This document shows, one piece after another, positions 1-8,614 of a DNA stretch of 64,000 nucleotides (position 1 is the first letter of the stretch; the number at the start of each line of letters is the position of its first letter). Both the position numbers and the translations under genes were made by a program. The notes below the pieces were generated by a model, which had not been told where the DNA came from, searched no databases, and worked only from the letters and a program-made list of their open reading frames with translations. This stretch comes from Domibacillus tundrae (lineage in GTDB: Bacteria; Bacillota; Bacilli; Bacillales; Domibacillaceae). The stretch covers positions 33,860-97,859 of the forward strand of contig NZ_LAJA01000005.1 of the NCBI RefSeq assembly GCF_000970675.1, read 5' to 3'.

Positions 1-630
1 ACGCAAAAAGACCGGCAGCTCGCACTTTTTTCGGCAACGCTTCCCGCTGCCGCAGAGCTAAAAGCGAAAGAGCTCATGAATGATCCGGAAATAATTCAAA
101 TTAAAAAAGAAAGCATGCCGCAGGAAGGGACGGTCCGTCATCTTTACTTCACGTGCGAATGGAAAGAAAAGCAGCAAATGATTGAAAAAGTGATGCGCAC
201 CTTTGAACCGGAGCGCATGCTTGCATTTATTAAAGATATTACCGATGTAAACGTTATGTCGGAGAAGCTATCATTTAAAGGGGTAAAAAACGGTGTTTTG
301 CATAGTGAACTCCGTAAAGAAGAACGTCTGAAAGCAATTCGTGATTTCCGAAGTGGAAAAGCACCATTGCTGTTTGCGACAGATGTAGCTGCGCGGGGGC
401 TTGATGTTAAAGGATTAACACATGTGCTTCACTTTGAAGCGCCGCACAATTTACGCGAGTACACACACCGCTCCGGCAGAACTGGACGTGCTGGCGGAGA
501 CGGAACCGTGATTACCCTTATTACGAGTGAATTTCAAGAAAAAGAACTGAAAAAAATTGCCCGCCAAATGGGCGTAGAACTCGAGAAATATGAATTTTTC
601 AAGGGAAAAGCATTTCCGGTGAATAAATAA
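1..630 (+). CDS. yfmL: DEAD-box ATP-dependent RNA helicase, C-terminal part (gene starts before the window)
   Basis: The reading frame is open from base 1, so this is the last 209 codons of a longer gene and the first in-window ATG at 76 is not the true start. The visible protein begins just before helicase motif III (SAT, about residue 11). It then has the whole second RecA-like domain, including the FATDVAARGLDV segment and motif VI (HRSGRTGRAG). Such helicases use ATP to remodel RNA duplexes, often during ribosome assembly or in the cold. The neighbouring YfmM-type ABC-F gene is the same neighbour as in B. subtilis yfmL-yfmM, which supports the YfmL assignment over other helicases; paralogue identity is inferred. 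Motifs Q, I and II lie outside the window. Confidence 0.88.
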   Translation, partial: TQKDRQLALFSATLPAAAELKAKELMNDPEIIQIKKESMPQEGTVRHLYFTCEWKEKQQMIEKVMRTFEPERMLAFIKDITDVNVMSEKLSFKGVKNGVLHSELRKEERLKAIRDFRSGKAPLLFATDVAARGLDVKGLTHVLHFEAPHNLREYTHRSGRTGRAGGDGTVITLITSEFQEKELKKIARQMGVELEKYEFFKGKAFPVNK

Positions 631-632
631 GC

Positions 633-668
633 AAAAAGGAGACAGCAGTCATGCCGTCTCCTTTTTTT
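633..668. terminator. Bidirectional rho-independent terminator
   Basis: The arms ggagac (638-643) and gtctcc (656-661) are extended by flanking A and T tracts. They lie between two convergent genes, so the hairpin can end transcripts from both strands. Confidence 0.85.
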
Positions 669-1333
669 CATATAAACAATTCCAATCGGTATGAAGCTTT
701 TGATTCAAGCAAAGGCCCGGTTTTGATCGGAATCGGCTCTTGAAACAACGGACCATTATACACAAACGTATGATATTCACCATTTTCACCCATGGGACAG
801 CAATCTGTTTGGGCGATGTCTTCCGCAAACGACGCGTTAAGTACCATTCCGAGGTATCGTGGGGCGAGCATATCTTTTCGCACGCGGATGACCATCGCTT
901 TATAACCGGTCAAAATAAATTCTTCTAACATTTGGGCTGCTTTATCGGGTTCACCGCGCAGGGGAAAGATCGCTTTCAACCCCACAGCCAGGGCTGTATT
1001 TTCTCCCCATTCAAAATGGGCGTCTGTGTAAATGTCACCGTACGCGATGCCGTCTAGTGAAAAAGATTCCTTCAGCATCTTCAAATCTTGAATAAAGTCT
1101 TCAGTATAATGATCGTAACGGCAGCGGATAAAATGAACAGGAAGACCAAGCGCTTTTCCCTGCGCTTCAATGAGCTCCATTTTTTCATTATGCCCAAATG
1201 TCCGTCCTGTTTCGATTGGCGCTGTCGTGATAAGACAGGCAACGTCCATTTGCTGTTTTTTCATCTTATGCAAAACCATCATGCAGTCTTTGCCGCCGCT
1301 CCACGATAACGCAAATCGTTTTGTTGTTCCCAT
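668..1333 (-). CDS. Dph6-related ATP pyrophosphatase (PP-loop, diphthine-ammonia ligase family)
   Basis: The protein has 221 residues. Its N-terminus carries the PP-loop signature SGGKD at residues 12-16, typical of adenylating amidotransferases of the ATP pyrophosphatase superfamily. Eukaryotic and archaeal Dph6 amidates diphthine on EF2. Bacteria lack diphthamide, so the substrate here is unknown. The frame is open further upstream, but ATG at 1333 is chosen because it overlaps the stop of the upstream ABC-F gene by one base (TAATG) and has a GAAGG-type ribosome site. The layout suggests a two-gene operon with yfmM and translational coupling. The family is clear; the role is not. Confidence 0.85.
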   Translation of the reverse strand: MGTTKRFALSWSGGKDCMMVLHKMKKQQMDVACLITTAPIETGRTFGHNEKMELIEAQGKALGLPVHFIRCRYDHYTEDFIQDLKMLKESFSLDGIAYGDIYTDAHFEWGENTALAVGLKAIFPLRGEPDKAAQMLEEFILTGYKAMVIRVRKDMLAPRYLGMVLNASFAEDIAQTDCCPMGENGEYHTFVYNGPLFQEPIPIKTGPLLESKASYRLELFI

Positions 1334-2889
1334 TAAAAGACCTTCGTTGTCCACGATTCGCCGTTCCAAATGCCTGTCACAATGTCCTGGTAAAATTCAG
1401 GTTCATGGGAAATAAGCAAAACGCTGCCTTTATAGTCTTTTAGAGCACGCTTTAGTTCGTCTTTCGCATCGACATCCAAATGGTTCGTCGGCTCATCGAG
1501 TACGAGAATATTGGATTCCTGATTAATCAATTTGCACAGGCGGACTTTGGCTTTTTCGCCGCCGCTTAAGACAGATACTTTGCTTTCGATATGTTTCGTT
1601 GTTAAGCCGCATTTTGCAAGCGCCGCCCGAATTTCATACTGCGTAAAAGACGGAAATTCAGTCCACATTTCTTCAATGCATGTATTTTTATTATTGACTT
1701 TTATTTCCTGCTGGAAGTAGCCGATCAACAAATTTTCACCGCGCTCAACGATGCCGGAAACAGGCTTGATTTCGCCGAGCAGGCTTTTCAGCAATGTTGT
1801 TTTCCCGATGCCGTTTGCGCCGGTCAAGGCAATTTTTTGTCCGCGTTCCATCTGTAAGTTTAATGGACGTGATAGCGGCTCATCGTACCCAATAACAAGA
1901 TCACGTGCTTCAAAAATAAGCTTGCTTGGCGTCCGGCCTTCTTTAAACCGAAACTCTGGTTTTGGCCGTTCAGATGAAATTTCAATAATATCCATTTTAT
2001 CGAGCTTTTTTTGGCGGGACATCGCCATATTACTCGTTGAGGCACGCGCTTTGTTGCGGGCGACGAAATCTTTCAAGCCGGCAATCTCCTGCTGCTGCTT
2101 TTTAAAAGCTGCTTCCTGCTGCTGTTTTTTCATTTCGTGTACTCTCAAAAATTCATCATACGTACTGGCGTAGCGGGTTAATTCCTGGTTTTCCATATGA
2201 TAAATTAAAGTGACCACTTCGTTTAAAAAGGGAATATCGTGTGAAATTAGGACAAAGGCATTTTCATATTCCTTTAAGTAGCGCTTCAGCCATACAATGT
2301 GTTGTTCGTCTAAATAGTTTGTCGGCTCATCCAAAAGTAAAATATCCGGCTTTTCAAGAAGCAGTTTTGCAAGCAATACTTTCGTCCGCTGTCCGCCGCT
2401 CAAGTCGTGCACATCGCGCTCAAGGCCAATTTCATCAAGGCCGAGTCCACGCGCCGTTTCTTCAATTTTGGTATCGAGAATGTAAAAATCGTTGTTCGTT
2501 AATAAATCCTGCATTGTTCCAGTTTCTTCAAGAAGCTTTTCCAGCTCCTCCGGCGTTACATCGGCCATTTGGCCAAACAGTTCATTCATGTTTGTTTCGA
2601 TATCGAATAAATATTGAAAAGCCGTCCGAAGCACATCACGAATCGTCATGCCGGTCTTGAGCACGGCATGCTGGTCCAAGTAGCCGACACGGACATTTTT
2701 CGACCATTCCACTTTTCCTTCATCCGGCTGCAGCTGCCCGGTAATAATATTCATAAAGGTTGACTTGCCTTCACCGTTTGCGCCAATAAGTCCGATATGT
2801 TCGCCTTTCAGCAGTCGGAACGAGACGTCGTTAAAAATCACGCGGTCGCCAAAGCCGTGGCTCAGGCGGCTTACTGATAAAATACTCAT
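1333..2889 (-). CDS. yfmM: ABC-F family ribosome-associated ATPase YfmM
   Basis: This 518-residue soluble protein has two ABC ATPase domains in tandem and no membrane segments. The first has Walker A (GANGEGKST, about residue 36), signature LSGGQRTK and Walker B LLLDEPTNYLDEQ. The second has GANGIGKTT, LSGGEKAK and LVLDEPTNHLD. A charged helical linker rich in K and Q (about 240-310) joins them, as in ABC-F proteins that act at the ribosomal E site. The length equals B. subtilis YfmM (518 aa) and the yfmL neighbour is conserved. Whether it is housekeeping or confers antibiotic protection cannot be told from sequence; the synteny favours housekeeping. It leads the operon with the Dph6-like gene. 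Confidence 0.92.
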   Translation of the reverse strand: MSILSVSRLSHGFGDRVIFNDVSFRLLKGEHIGLIGANGEGKSTFMNIITGQLQPDEGKVEWSKNVRVGYLDQHAVLKTGMTIRDVLRTAFQYLFDIETNMNELFGQMADVTPEELEKLLEETGTMQDLLTNNDFYILDTKIEETARGLGLDEIGLERDVHDLSGGQRTKVLLAKLLLEKPDILLLDEPTNYLDEQHIVWLKRYLKEYENAFVLISHDIPFLNEVVTLIYHMENQELTRYASTYDEFLRVHEMKKQQQEAAFKKQQQEIAGLKDFVARNKARASTSNMAMSRQKKLDKMDIIEISSERPKPEFRFKEGRTPSKLIFEARDLVIGYDEPLSRPLNLQMERGQKIALTGANGIGKTTLLKSLLGEIKPVSGIVERGENLLIGYFQQEIKVNNKNTCIEEMWTEFPSFTQYEIRAALAKCGLTTKHIESKVSVLSGGEKAKVRLCKLINQESNILVLDEPTNHLDVDAKDELKRALKDYKGSVLLISHEPEFYQDIVTGIWNGESWTTKVF

Positions 2890-3016
2890 GTAAGATAAAA
2901 ACTCCTTGTTCTTTTTTGATCATTATATCATTCCCCTAAAAAAACGGGGCAAAACTGTTAAACAGGCGGTACTCATTATAGAATAAAGGTATGAAGAAAT
3001 TCGGGAGGGATTGTGG

Positions 3017-4063
3017 ATGCAGGAAAAGCAGGAAATCAACGTGATCGGGACGAACCTTCAATGGGACCGAACGAACGGATCATTTCAGTTTGAAGGGGCG
3101 GATGTTGTTCTTTTTTGGACAAAAACGGCACTGAAAACATTCATTGATACAATCGAAGAAGTAACAGGTACGGAACCTGCCCGGATCGTAATGGAAACAG
3201 CGGGCTACCGGACAGGGAAAATTGTCAGCGGTTTTTATAAAGAAATCGGAGAAGAAACAGAAGATGTGCTTGCGTTATTGCCAAATATTTATGCGGCGGC
3301 AGGATGGGGAGCGATTGAATTCAAGCAGCTTTGCTTAACGGAACGCCGCGCCATCTTGTCTATTCGAAACGACTGGGAAAGCAAAGTCGTGCGTGCGCAA
3401 GGGAAAGAAAGCCCCGGCACGTTTTTAGGCGGTCATTGGGCAGGACTGCTCAGCGGCCTGCTTGAAGAAACGATTTGGTATAAAGTAACAGAATATACGT
3501 CGACAGAATATACGTCGACAGATGAAGGATCTTATAAAGAAATTGAATTATATCCGTCTCCAATGACACCATCAGAAAATGTCCGGGAGCACATTCAGAC
3601 GCAAGAGCAGCAAACAATTACGCAGCTTGAGGCGATGGTGGAAAATCGCACAATCGAACTGCGTAAAATGATTCGTGAGTTGTCCTCGCCGGTTATTCCG
3701 GTGCTGGACGGTATTCTCGTGACGCCAGTCATGGGCCGGTTTGATCAGGAACGGTCGGATGATTTTACGGAAAAAGCGCTGCAGGCGATTGTTGATCATA
3801 AAGCAAGCATGCTTATTCTGGATGTCACCGGTATTAAAGCGATGAACAATTTAATTTTGAGTACGCTTGAAAAAGTGACGCAGTCCGTACAGCTGATCGG
3901 AGCTGTCCCGATCATTGCCGGCATTTCACCGGAACTTGGCATGGAAATGGCCTCAAAAGGCATTTATTTGAATAATTTAAAATGCTTTGCGACATTAAAG
4001 CATGCCATTCATTATGCGATTGCGCTTGAAGGCATACAGATTGTGAAAAAGGAAGACAAATAA
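3017..4063 (+). CDS. RsbR-like STAS domain protein with an N-terminal sensory region
   Basis: The protein has 348 residues from ATG 3017, chosen because the GGGAGG at 3003-3008 is 8 bases upstream; a TTG at 3011 would be too close. Residues about 10-160 resemble the XylR_N/4-vinyl-reductase type sensory fold. A helical stretch near 200-220 leads into a C-terminal STAS domain (from about PVIPVLDGILVTPV), with a potential phospho-acceptor threonine in LDVTGIKAMN. RsbR-type proteins form stressosomes that feed stress signals into sigma-B activation. The N-terminal domain differs from the globin-like RsbRA fold, so the signal is unknown. It contains a small in-frame duplication. No rsbS or rsbT neighbour is present. 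Confidence 0.8.
   Translation: MQEKQEINVIGTNLQWDRTNGSFQFEGADVVLFWTKTALKTFIDTIEEVTGTEPARIVMETAGYRTGKIVSGFYKEIGEETEDVLALLPNIYAAAGWGAIEFKQLCLTERRAILSIRNDWESKVVRAQGKESPGTFLGGHWAGLLSGLLEETIWYKVTEYTSTEYTSTDEGSYKEIELYPSPMTPSENVREHIQTQEQQTITQLEAMVENRTIELRKMIRELSSPVIPVLDGILVTPVMGRFDQERSDDFTEKALQAIVDHKASMLILDVTGIKAMNNLILSTLEKVTQSVQLIGAVPIIAGISPELGMEMASKGIYLNNLKCFATLKHAIHYAIALEGIQIVKKEDK
3488..3522 (+). repeat. In-frame 15-bp tandem duplication inside the STAS gene
   Basis: The unit gaatatacgtcgaca occurs twice in a row (3491-3505 and 3506-3520). It doubles the peptide TEYTS at the junction between the sensory domain and the linker. The identical copies suggest a recent slippage or duplication event that keeps the frame. 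Confidence 0.9.
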
Positions 4064-4065
4064 TT

Positions 4066-4094
4066 TCATAAAATTTAGTGCAATTTGGTATGAT
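4066..4094 (+). promoter_or_regulatory. Candidate sigma-A promoter with extended -10 for the CNNM/CorC gene
   Basis: An extended -10, TGGTATGAT, sits at 4086-4094 with a weak -35 (TTTCAT, 4066-4071) 17 bases upstream. Transcription would begin near 4101, downstream of the GTG at 4078 that otherwise opens the frame. This argues that translation starts further in. Confidence 0.5.
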
Positions 4095-4136
4095 AAAAGA
4101 AAATACGGGTATAGAAAACAACAACTTTTTTGCCCC

Positions 4137-4182
4137 AGGAGGTGAGGGGAAAAAGCAGCCAAGCTGCTTTTTCCACATTTTG
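4137..4182 (+). promoter_or_regulatory. Hairpin placed between Shine-Dalgarno and TTG start
   Basis: A near-perfect ribosome site AGGAGGTGAG (4137-4146) is followed by a perfect 12-bp inverted repeat: GGAAAAAGCAGC (4148-4159), loop CAA, GCTGCTTTTTCC (4163-4174). Five bases later comes an in-frame TTG (4180-4182). In linear RNA the SD is about 33 bases from the TTG. With the hairpin folded, the effective spacing falls to about 7-8 bases. The A-tract, GC core and T-tract could alternatively act as an intrinsic terminator or attenuator. Confidence 0.65.
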
Positions 4183-5505
4183 ATAGCTGTCAATTTATTG
4201 TTATTTGCTTTACTTATCGTGTTAACTGGTTTTTTCGTTGCGACGGAATTTGCCATCATTCGTGTGCGCCAGTCACGTATTAATCAGCTCGTTGAAGAAG
4301 GAAACAAACGGGCGATTGCAGCACAAAAAGTAACATCTAATCTGGATGAATACTTATCCGCCTGCCAGCTTGGAATCACCATTACTGCGCTTGGTCTCGG
4401 TTGGCTGGGTGAACCGACAGTCGAGAAAATTTTGCATCCGGTCTTTGAACGGTTCGAGATTGCCTCATCTGTTTCGAGCATTTTATCATTTGTGATTGCG
4501 TTTTCTGTCGTGACATTCCTGCACGTGGTTGTCGGGGAGCTCGCACCGAAAACGGTCGCTATTCAAAAAGCAGAGTGGGTCACATTAACATTTTCGCCGC
4601 TCATTATCATTTTTGATAAAATTATGTATCCGATTATTAAAGCGCTCAACGGCTCTGCACGTGGGCTTGTCGGACTCTTCGGCTTAAAGCCGGCGTCTGA
4701 GCACGAGATGGCCCATTCGGAGGAAGAGCTGCGCATCATTTTATCCGAAAGTTTCAAGAGCGGAGAAATCAACCAGTCTGAATACAAATATGTTGATCGT
4801 ATCTTTGAATTTGACGAGCGCGTGGCCAAAGAAATTATGGTGCCGCGTACCGATATGATTACGTTGTCAAAAGATTTAACGTGGGATGAAATTACATCAA
4901 TCATTGAAATTGAGAAATACACACGCTATCCGGTTGATGATGGGGATAAAGATAATATTCTCGGCATGGTCAACATGAAAGAACTGCTGTCGTATTATTT
5001 AAGCCGTGACAGCGACCGGAGCCGCCCGCTTGAAGAATTCGTCAAGCCGGTGATCCGGGTGATTGAAACGATTCCCATTCATGACCTTCTATTGAAAATG
5101 CAAAAAGAACGTATTCATATGGCAGTGTTAATGGACGAGTATGGCGGCACGTCCGGACTTGTGACCGTTGAAGACATTTTGGAAGAAATCGTCGGTGAAA
5201 TTCGAGATGAATTTGATACGGATGAAAAACCAGAAGTTCAAAAACTCGGCGAGAAGCATTATTTGCTGAATGCCCGCCTGCTTATTTCGGAAGTAAATGA
5301 CTTGCTTGGCACGGATCTGTCGGATGAAGAAGTCGATACACTCGGCGGCTGGGCGCTCACAGAAAACATTGATGTGAAGCTCGGTGATTCGATTGAACAG
5401 GATGGCTATGAATTTATTATCCGCGATGCAGAAGGCCATCATATTCATGAGATTGAAGTAAAAAAAACGAAGCCGAAAGAAGAAGTGGCAGCTGAGGGTG
5501 ATTAA
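4180..5505 (+). CDS. CNNM/CorC (HlyC) family membrane transporter with CBS pair
   Basis: From TTG 4180 the protein has 441 residues, the usual length for B. subtilis YhdP/YrkA/YugS-type proteins. Its N-terminus (first helix, then [18 protein letters not shown]) matches the family, whereas the longer frame from GTG 4078 would add an atypical polar tail. The order is a DUF21/CNNM domain with three to four membrane segments (to about residue 170), a CBS domain pair (about 195-320), and a CorC_HlyC domain. Relatives take part in magnesium efflux or homeostasis; the ion is inferred. Its ribosome site is separated from the start by a perfect hairpin, so translation may depend on RNA structure. It is monocistronic, with its own promoter and terminator. 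Confidence 0.85.
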   Translation: MIAVNLLLFALLIVLTGFFVATEFAIIRVRQSRINQLVEEGNKRAIAAQKVTSNLDEYLSACQLGITITALGLGWLGEPTVEKILHPVFERFEIASSVSSILSFVIAFSVVTFLHVVVGELAPKTVAIQKAEWVTLTFSPLIIIFDKIMYPIIKALNGSARGLVGLFGLKPASEHEMAHSEEELRIILSESFKSGEINQSEYKYVDRIFEFDERVAKEIMVPRTDMITLSKDLTWDEITSIIEIEKYTRYPVDDGDKDNILGMVNMKELLSYYLSRDSDRSRPLEEFVKPVIRVIETIPIHDLLLKMQKERIHMAVLMDEYGGTSGLVTVEDILEEIVGEIRDEFDTDEKPEVQKLGEKHYLLNARLLISEVNDLLGTDLSDEEVDTLGGWALTENIDVKLGDSIEQDGYEFIIRDAEGHHIHEIEVKKTKPKEEVAAEGD

Positions 5506-5507
5506 CG

Positions 5508-5540
5508 AAAAGAGTCTGCGGTTTATCGCAGACTCTTTTT
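5508..5540 (+). terminator. Rho-independent terminator after the CNNM/CorC gene
   Basis: A perfect stem, AAAAGAGTCTGCG (5508-5520) with CGCAGACTCTTTTT (5527-5540), ends in a T run. Confidence 0.92.
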
Positions 5541-5704
5541 TGAAATTCAAATTGACGCAGCTAAACTACTGATTCATTCAATAAAGTGCTTAGAATTAGC
5601 GGCTTCTTCATTGCTGATTGTTTTAAGCTGCCATTTAATCGTTTTTCTTATGATGTTAATACCCCGTTGGAATATTCTTTCTATTCACTTTTATCATAAG
5701 CAAT

Positions 5705-5730
5705 GTGAAAGAAGACGTTTTTTCTTTCAC
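5705..5730. repeat. Inverted repeat between convergent genes
   Basis: GTGAAAGAA (5705-5713) and TTCTTTCAC (5722-5730) form a perfect 9-bp stem with an 8-base loop. It lacks a downstream T run on the plus strand and is separate from the nearby terminator. The rest of 5541-5704 shows no gene or motif. Confidence 0.6.
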
Positions 5731-5741
5731 ATTTTAACAGC

Positions 5742-5782
5742 GAAAAAGCGCCCGCAGCTGATTCATTCAGTTGCGGGCGCTT
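5742..5782 (-). terminator. Rho-independent terminator of the NlpC/P60 gene
   Basis: AAGCGCCCGCA (5746-5756) and TGCGGGCGCTT (5772-5782) pair perfectly. Read on the minus strand, the stem is followed by a T run. Confidence 0.9.
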
Positions 5783-5788
5783 GAAATA

Positions 5789-6238
5789 TTAATCTAGTGT
5801 TTTAGAGCCGATATAACGTTTGCTCCAATAGGAATTGGATGTTTTATCAATTGTTACGCCTTTAGAAGAAGACGCGTGGATAAATTGATTATCACCAAGG
5901 TAGATGCCGACGTGTGAAGCACCTTTTTTATATGTTGTAAAGAACATTAAGTCGCCTGGCTCCATATTTGCTTTCGAAACGGCTTGTCCTTTTTTATACA
6001 TTTCAGCAGCAGTACGGGGAAGTGAGTAGCCTGTTTGCTTATGGGCATATTGGATAAAGCCCGAGCAATCAAACCCTGCTGGTGTTGTGCCGCCAAATTT
6101 ATAAGGTGTGCTAATATGTTCTTTTGCTTCCGCAATCGCTGCATCTGCGGAGTAAGCTGCTTTTGTTTCTTGTGCCGGCAACAGTCCGCCGAACATCATG
6201 AAACAAATACTGAAAATCATAAATAATCCTTTTTTCAA
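5789..6238 (-). CDS. Secreted NlpC/P60 cell-wall endopeptidase
   Basis: This 149-residue protein has a Sec signal peptide (MKKGLF, then a hydrophobic core, cleavage near residue 27 after ETKA). The rest is a single NlpC/P60 domain. The catalytic set is visible: Cys58 in FDCSGF, His109 in SHVGIY, and His121 in FIHASS. Family members cut the gamma-D-glutamyl to meso-diaminopimelate bond in peptidoglycan stem peptides. There is no LysM or SH3 wall-binding domain, so it is a minimal secreted enzyme, perhaps released to the medium or wall. It is monocistronic with a strong terminator. Confidence 0.9.
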   Translation of the reverse strand: MKKGLFMIFSICFMMFGGLLPAQETKAAYSADAAIAEAKEHISTPYKFGGTTPAGFDCSGFIQYAHKQTGYSLPRTAAEMYKKGQAVSKANMEPGDLMFFTTYKKGASHVGIYLGDNQFIHASSSKGVTIDKTSNSYWSKRYIGSKTLD

Positions 6239-6360
6239 TGTAGTCCCTCCGGTCTGCTTTACCGCTTCTAAACGGGTTGTATATATGAACTTATATAAAT
6301 ATATCAGAAAATTTGGGTTATTGAGTTACAGTTCCATGTGTTTCACATTACAGTTTCATG

Positions 6361-6393
6361 ACAAAAACCGCCCGGGGACATCCCGGACGGTTC
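6361..6393 (-). terminator. Rho-independent terminator of the GDYXXLXY membrane protein gene
   Basis: On the minus strand, aaccgtccggga and tccccgggcggtt pair around a short loop and are followed by Ts. It directly follows the stop codon at 6395. Confidence 0.85.
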
Positions 6394-6394
6394 A

Positions 6395-8575
6395 TTAACG
6401 TAACGTTTCTAGAATCGCATCGCCATTTTGGGCAATACGGACGATCGCATGTGTTTTTTCTTCCCATTCTGTTCCGGTGTTTTCAGGGATGAAGAAATGC
6501 TCGATCCCGAGCGTTAACGTCCCGTATTGGCCTTTTCCTTTCAGGAAGAGCTCTTTTTTTATACCCGCTTCAACAAATTCTTCTGCTTTATAAACTGGGA
6601 TTTTCTGGCCATTATATTCAATCGAGGTGGAAGAAGGCTTCAAGATGACATCGATTTTCCCCTCGGGCGGAGCTGTTGAGCTGTTTAAAAATTGGTCATT
6701 GTAATCAGCCTGAACGTCGTACCCCAGCTGAACATAATCTCCTTGAATAAAAGAACGCGGATCAACAGGCGCCAGCTCCAGTGCTGCGATTTCCCCATTT
6801 TGGATAAGCTGTTCTTTTTGCCACGCGGTTACTAGCACGAAAGCAGATTGCAGTACGAGGATAGCTGCAAACAAACCGGCACTCCATTTTTTCACAGAAA
6901 CAGGAGTGGTATGCTTTCGTCCCCACACAAACCAGATTGTGAAAAAGAGAACGCTGATCAGCAAAAACGTAAGTGATTTATGCAAAAGCAGCCAGGCGTA
7001 TTCGTAATACTTCCAAATGAAAAATCCGATAAAAGCTGCCCAGACCGGCCAGCGGTACAGCCGCGTCTCAAGAATAGGCTTAAACAGGTGCCAAAAAATG
7101 CAGACGAGAAAAGCGGCATGCAGGAGCAAAGAATCCCAGCCTTTTTCCGTTAACGAATAAAGCGCAAAGACGAGTGACAGCCAAAAAGCAGAGAGGCCAA
7201 TTGGAAGGTTCTTTAATAAAAGAAACACAACGGCATTGCCAGCTGCGGCTGAAAATAAAACCCACGTACTAATGGAAAGAGACACATGGTTTTCGGAAAG
7301 CAAATGAAGAATGCCATAAAGAAGAGATGCATTCGCTGCCGTATAATACAAAATGGCTTCTTTCTTTTTAAACAGCAGCACTGTCAGCAAAACCAACGGA
7401 GTGGTGATAAAGAATGCTGGCCATACGTGCGGCCATTCCGAAATAATATAAGAAAACAAAAAAACAATTCCAGTAATTTGTAGGGTCATGCGGACGACTA
7501 ACCATGCTTCTTTTTTCACGGCAAGGCCGACACTAACACACAGCACTGCCAAAACAAGAAAGCTGAGCGAAAAATTACCGCTGAATCCAAAAATCATCCC
7601 GACAAACGAACTGAGGGAGAACACGGCGATCAGCGTTCCAATAAAAGCGAGCACACCGGTAAAAAAAGTCACCATGTATCTTGCCCATTTCCGGTCGTGT
7701 CCGGCAGAGGACAGCTTAATCTTTCGCAGGCCGATAATGCTGAAGGCGAAAAGCAGCAGCAGCATAGGGAAACCGGTGTAGAAAATAAATTCACCAATTA
7801 ATTGAAACGTCATGTAAAAGACGTTCGGAACAACGTATAAACCAAAAAATAAAAGATGAACGGCCAGATCAAACGGATGACTTTTTGGCGCATTCATAAA
7901 AGCTCTCCAAAAAATTACTATAAATGCAATATACAGGATATGAAGAAGAATAAAGACAGCGCGATAATCCATTTCGCTTGCAAACGTGTCGTACAGCATA
8001 TGCTTATTCAGCAAATAAACAGCACAGCTTTGCATGACAATGAGAGAAACAAATGAAAGTTTTTGCTCTTGAACTTTGCGCCAAAAAACGTAGATGGCTC
8101 CGTGGAGGACAATCGCTCCGAAATAAATGAGCAGCTGTTCGCCGTCTGTATACGTAAGAAATGTACTAGTCGGATAAAGCTTGAGCCAAAATGTCAGTTC
8201 AAACAGGAAAAACGACAGCCAGTAAAGCGGACGGTAGCGGGTAAAGACTGCCAGTAATACGGATGGAATAAGCGTAACAAGAAATAAAATGTACGAATCC
8301 GCATGTGAATTGTACATTTGCCCGAGGAGTGCCGTCGCGACCGCAAAAGCGATGACAGATAAGAAAAGCCACCAATTGCTAAGATACGCAAACGTATGGC
8401 TGCGCCGATAAAAAAAGGCTCCGGACGCACAAAGGAGTAAAATCGACATACACAGCCCAATTTTTACCGGACGATCAAAGCCGGGCCAGTTGGAGGCAAA
8501 AAAGTATACAACCGCAGCGATGAAAAAAATGAGTCCGAGTAAATACGGAATATCCCTCCGTTTTTGCGTAATCAT
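6395..8575 (-). CDS. Large multi-pass membrane protein with C-terminal GDYXXLXY domain
   Basis: This 726-residue protein starts with a DUF2157-like segment and continues with a DUF4401-like region of roughly 20 hydrophobic helices (about residues 10-570). It ends with a soluble GDYXXLXY domain carrying the family motif GDYVQLGYD (about residue 625), preceded by PVDPRSFIQ. Bacteria often encode these parts as separate adjacent genes; here they are one polypeptide. The function is unknown, and membrane location with an extracytoplasmic C-terminal domain is inferred. It appears monocistronic, with a start at ATG 8575 and no partner gene, since upstream lies a decayed gene. Confidence 0.8.
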   Translation of the reverse strand: MITQKRRDIPYLLGLIFFIAAVVYFFASNWPGFDRPVKIGLCMSILLLCASGAFFYRRSHTFAYLSNWWLFLSVIAFAVATALLGQMYNSHADSYILFLVTLIPSVLLAVFTRYRPLYWLSFFLFELTFWLKLYPTSTFLTYTDGEQLLIYFGAIVLHGAIYVFWRKVQEQKLSFVSLIVMQSCAVYLLNKHMLYDTFASEMDYRAVFILLHILYIAFIVIFWRAFMNAPKSHPFDLAVHLLFFGLYVVPNVFYMTFQLIGEFIFYTGFPMLLLLFAFSIIGLRKIKLSSAGHDRKWARYMVTFFTGVLAFIGTLIAVFSLSSFVGMIFGFSGNFSLSFLVLAVLCVSVGLAVKKEAWLVVRMTLQITGIVFLFSYIISEWPHVWPAFFITTPLVLLTVLLFKKKEAILYYTAANASLLYGILHLLSENHVSLSISTWVLFSAAAGNAVVFLLLKNLPIGLSAFWLSLVFALYSLTEKGWDSLLLHAAFLVCIFWHLFKPILETRLYRWPVWAAFIGFFIWKYYEYAWLLLHKSLTFLLISVLFFTIWFVWGRKHTTPVSVKKWSAGLFAAILVLQSAFVLVTAWQKEQLIQNGEIAALELAPVDPRSFIQGDYVQLGYDVQADYNDQFLNSSTAPPEGKIDVILKPSSTSIEYNGQKIPVYKAEEFVEAGIKKELFLKGKGQYGTLTLGIEHFFIPENTGTEWEEKTHAIVRIAQNGDAILETLR

Positions 8576-8614
8576 CCTATAACCCCCTCCTACTTTTTCT
8601 GTAGTATAAGTATA

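Noticed and set aside
4078..4180. Long N-terminus of the CNNM/CorC protein from GTG 4078
   Set aside because: No ribosome site, a predicted transcript start downstream of it, and a perfect hairpin in the would-be coding region; the added residues do not resemble the family.
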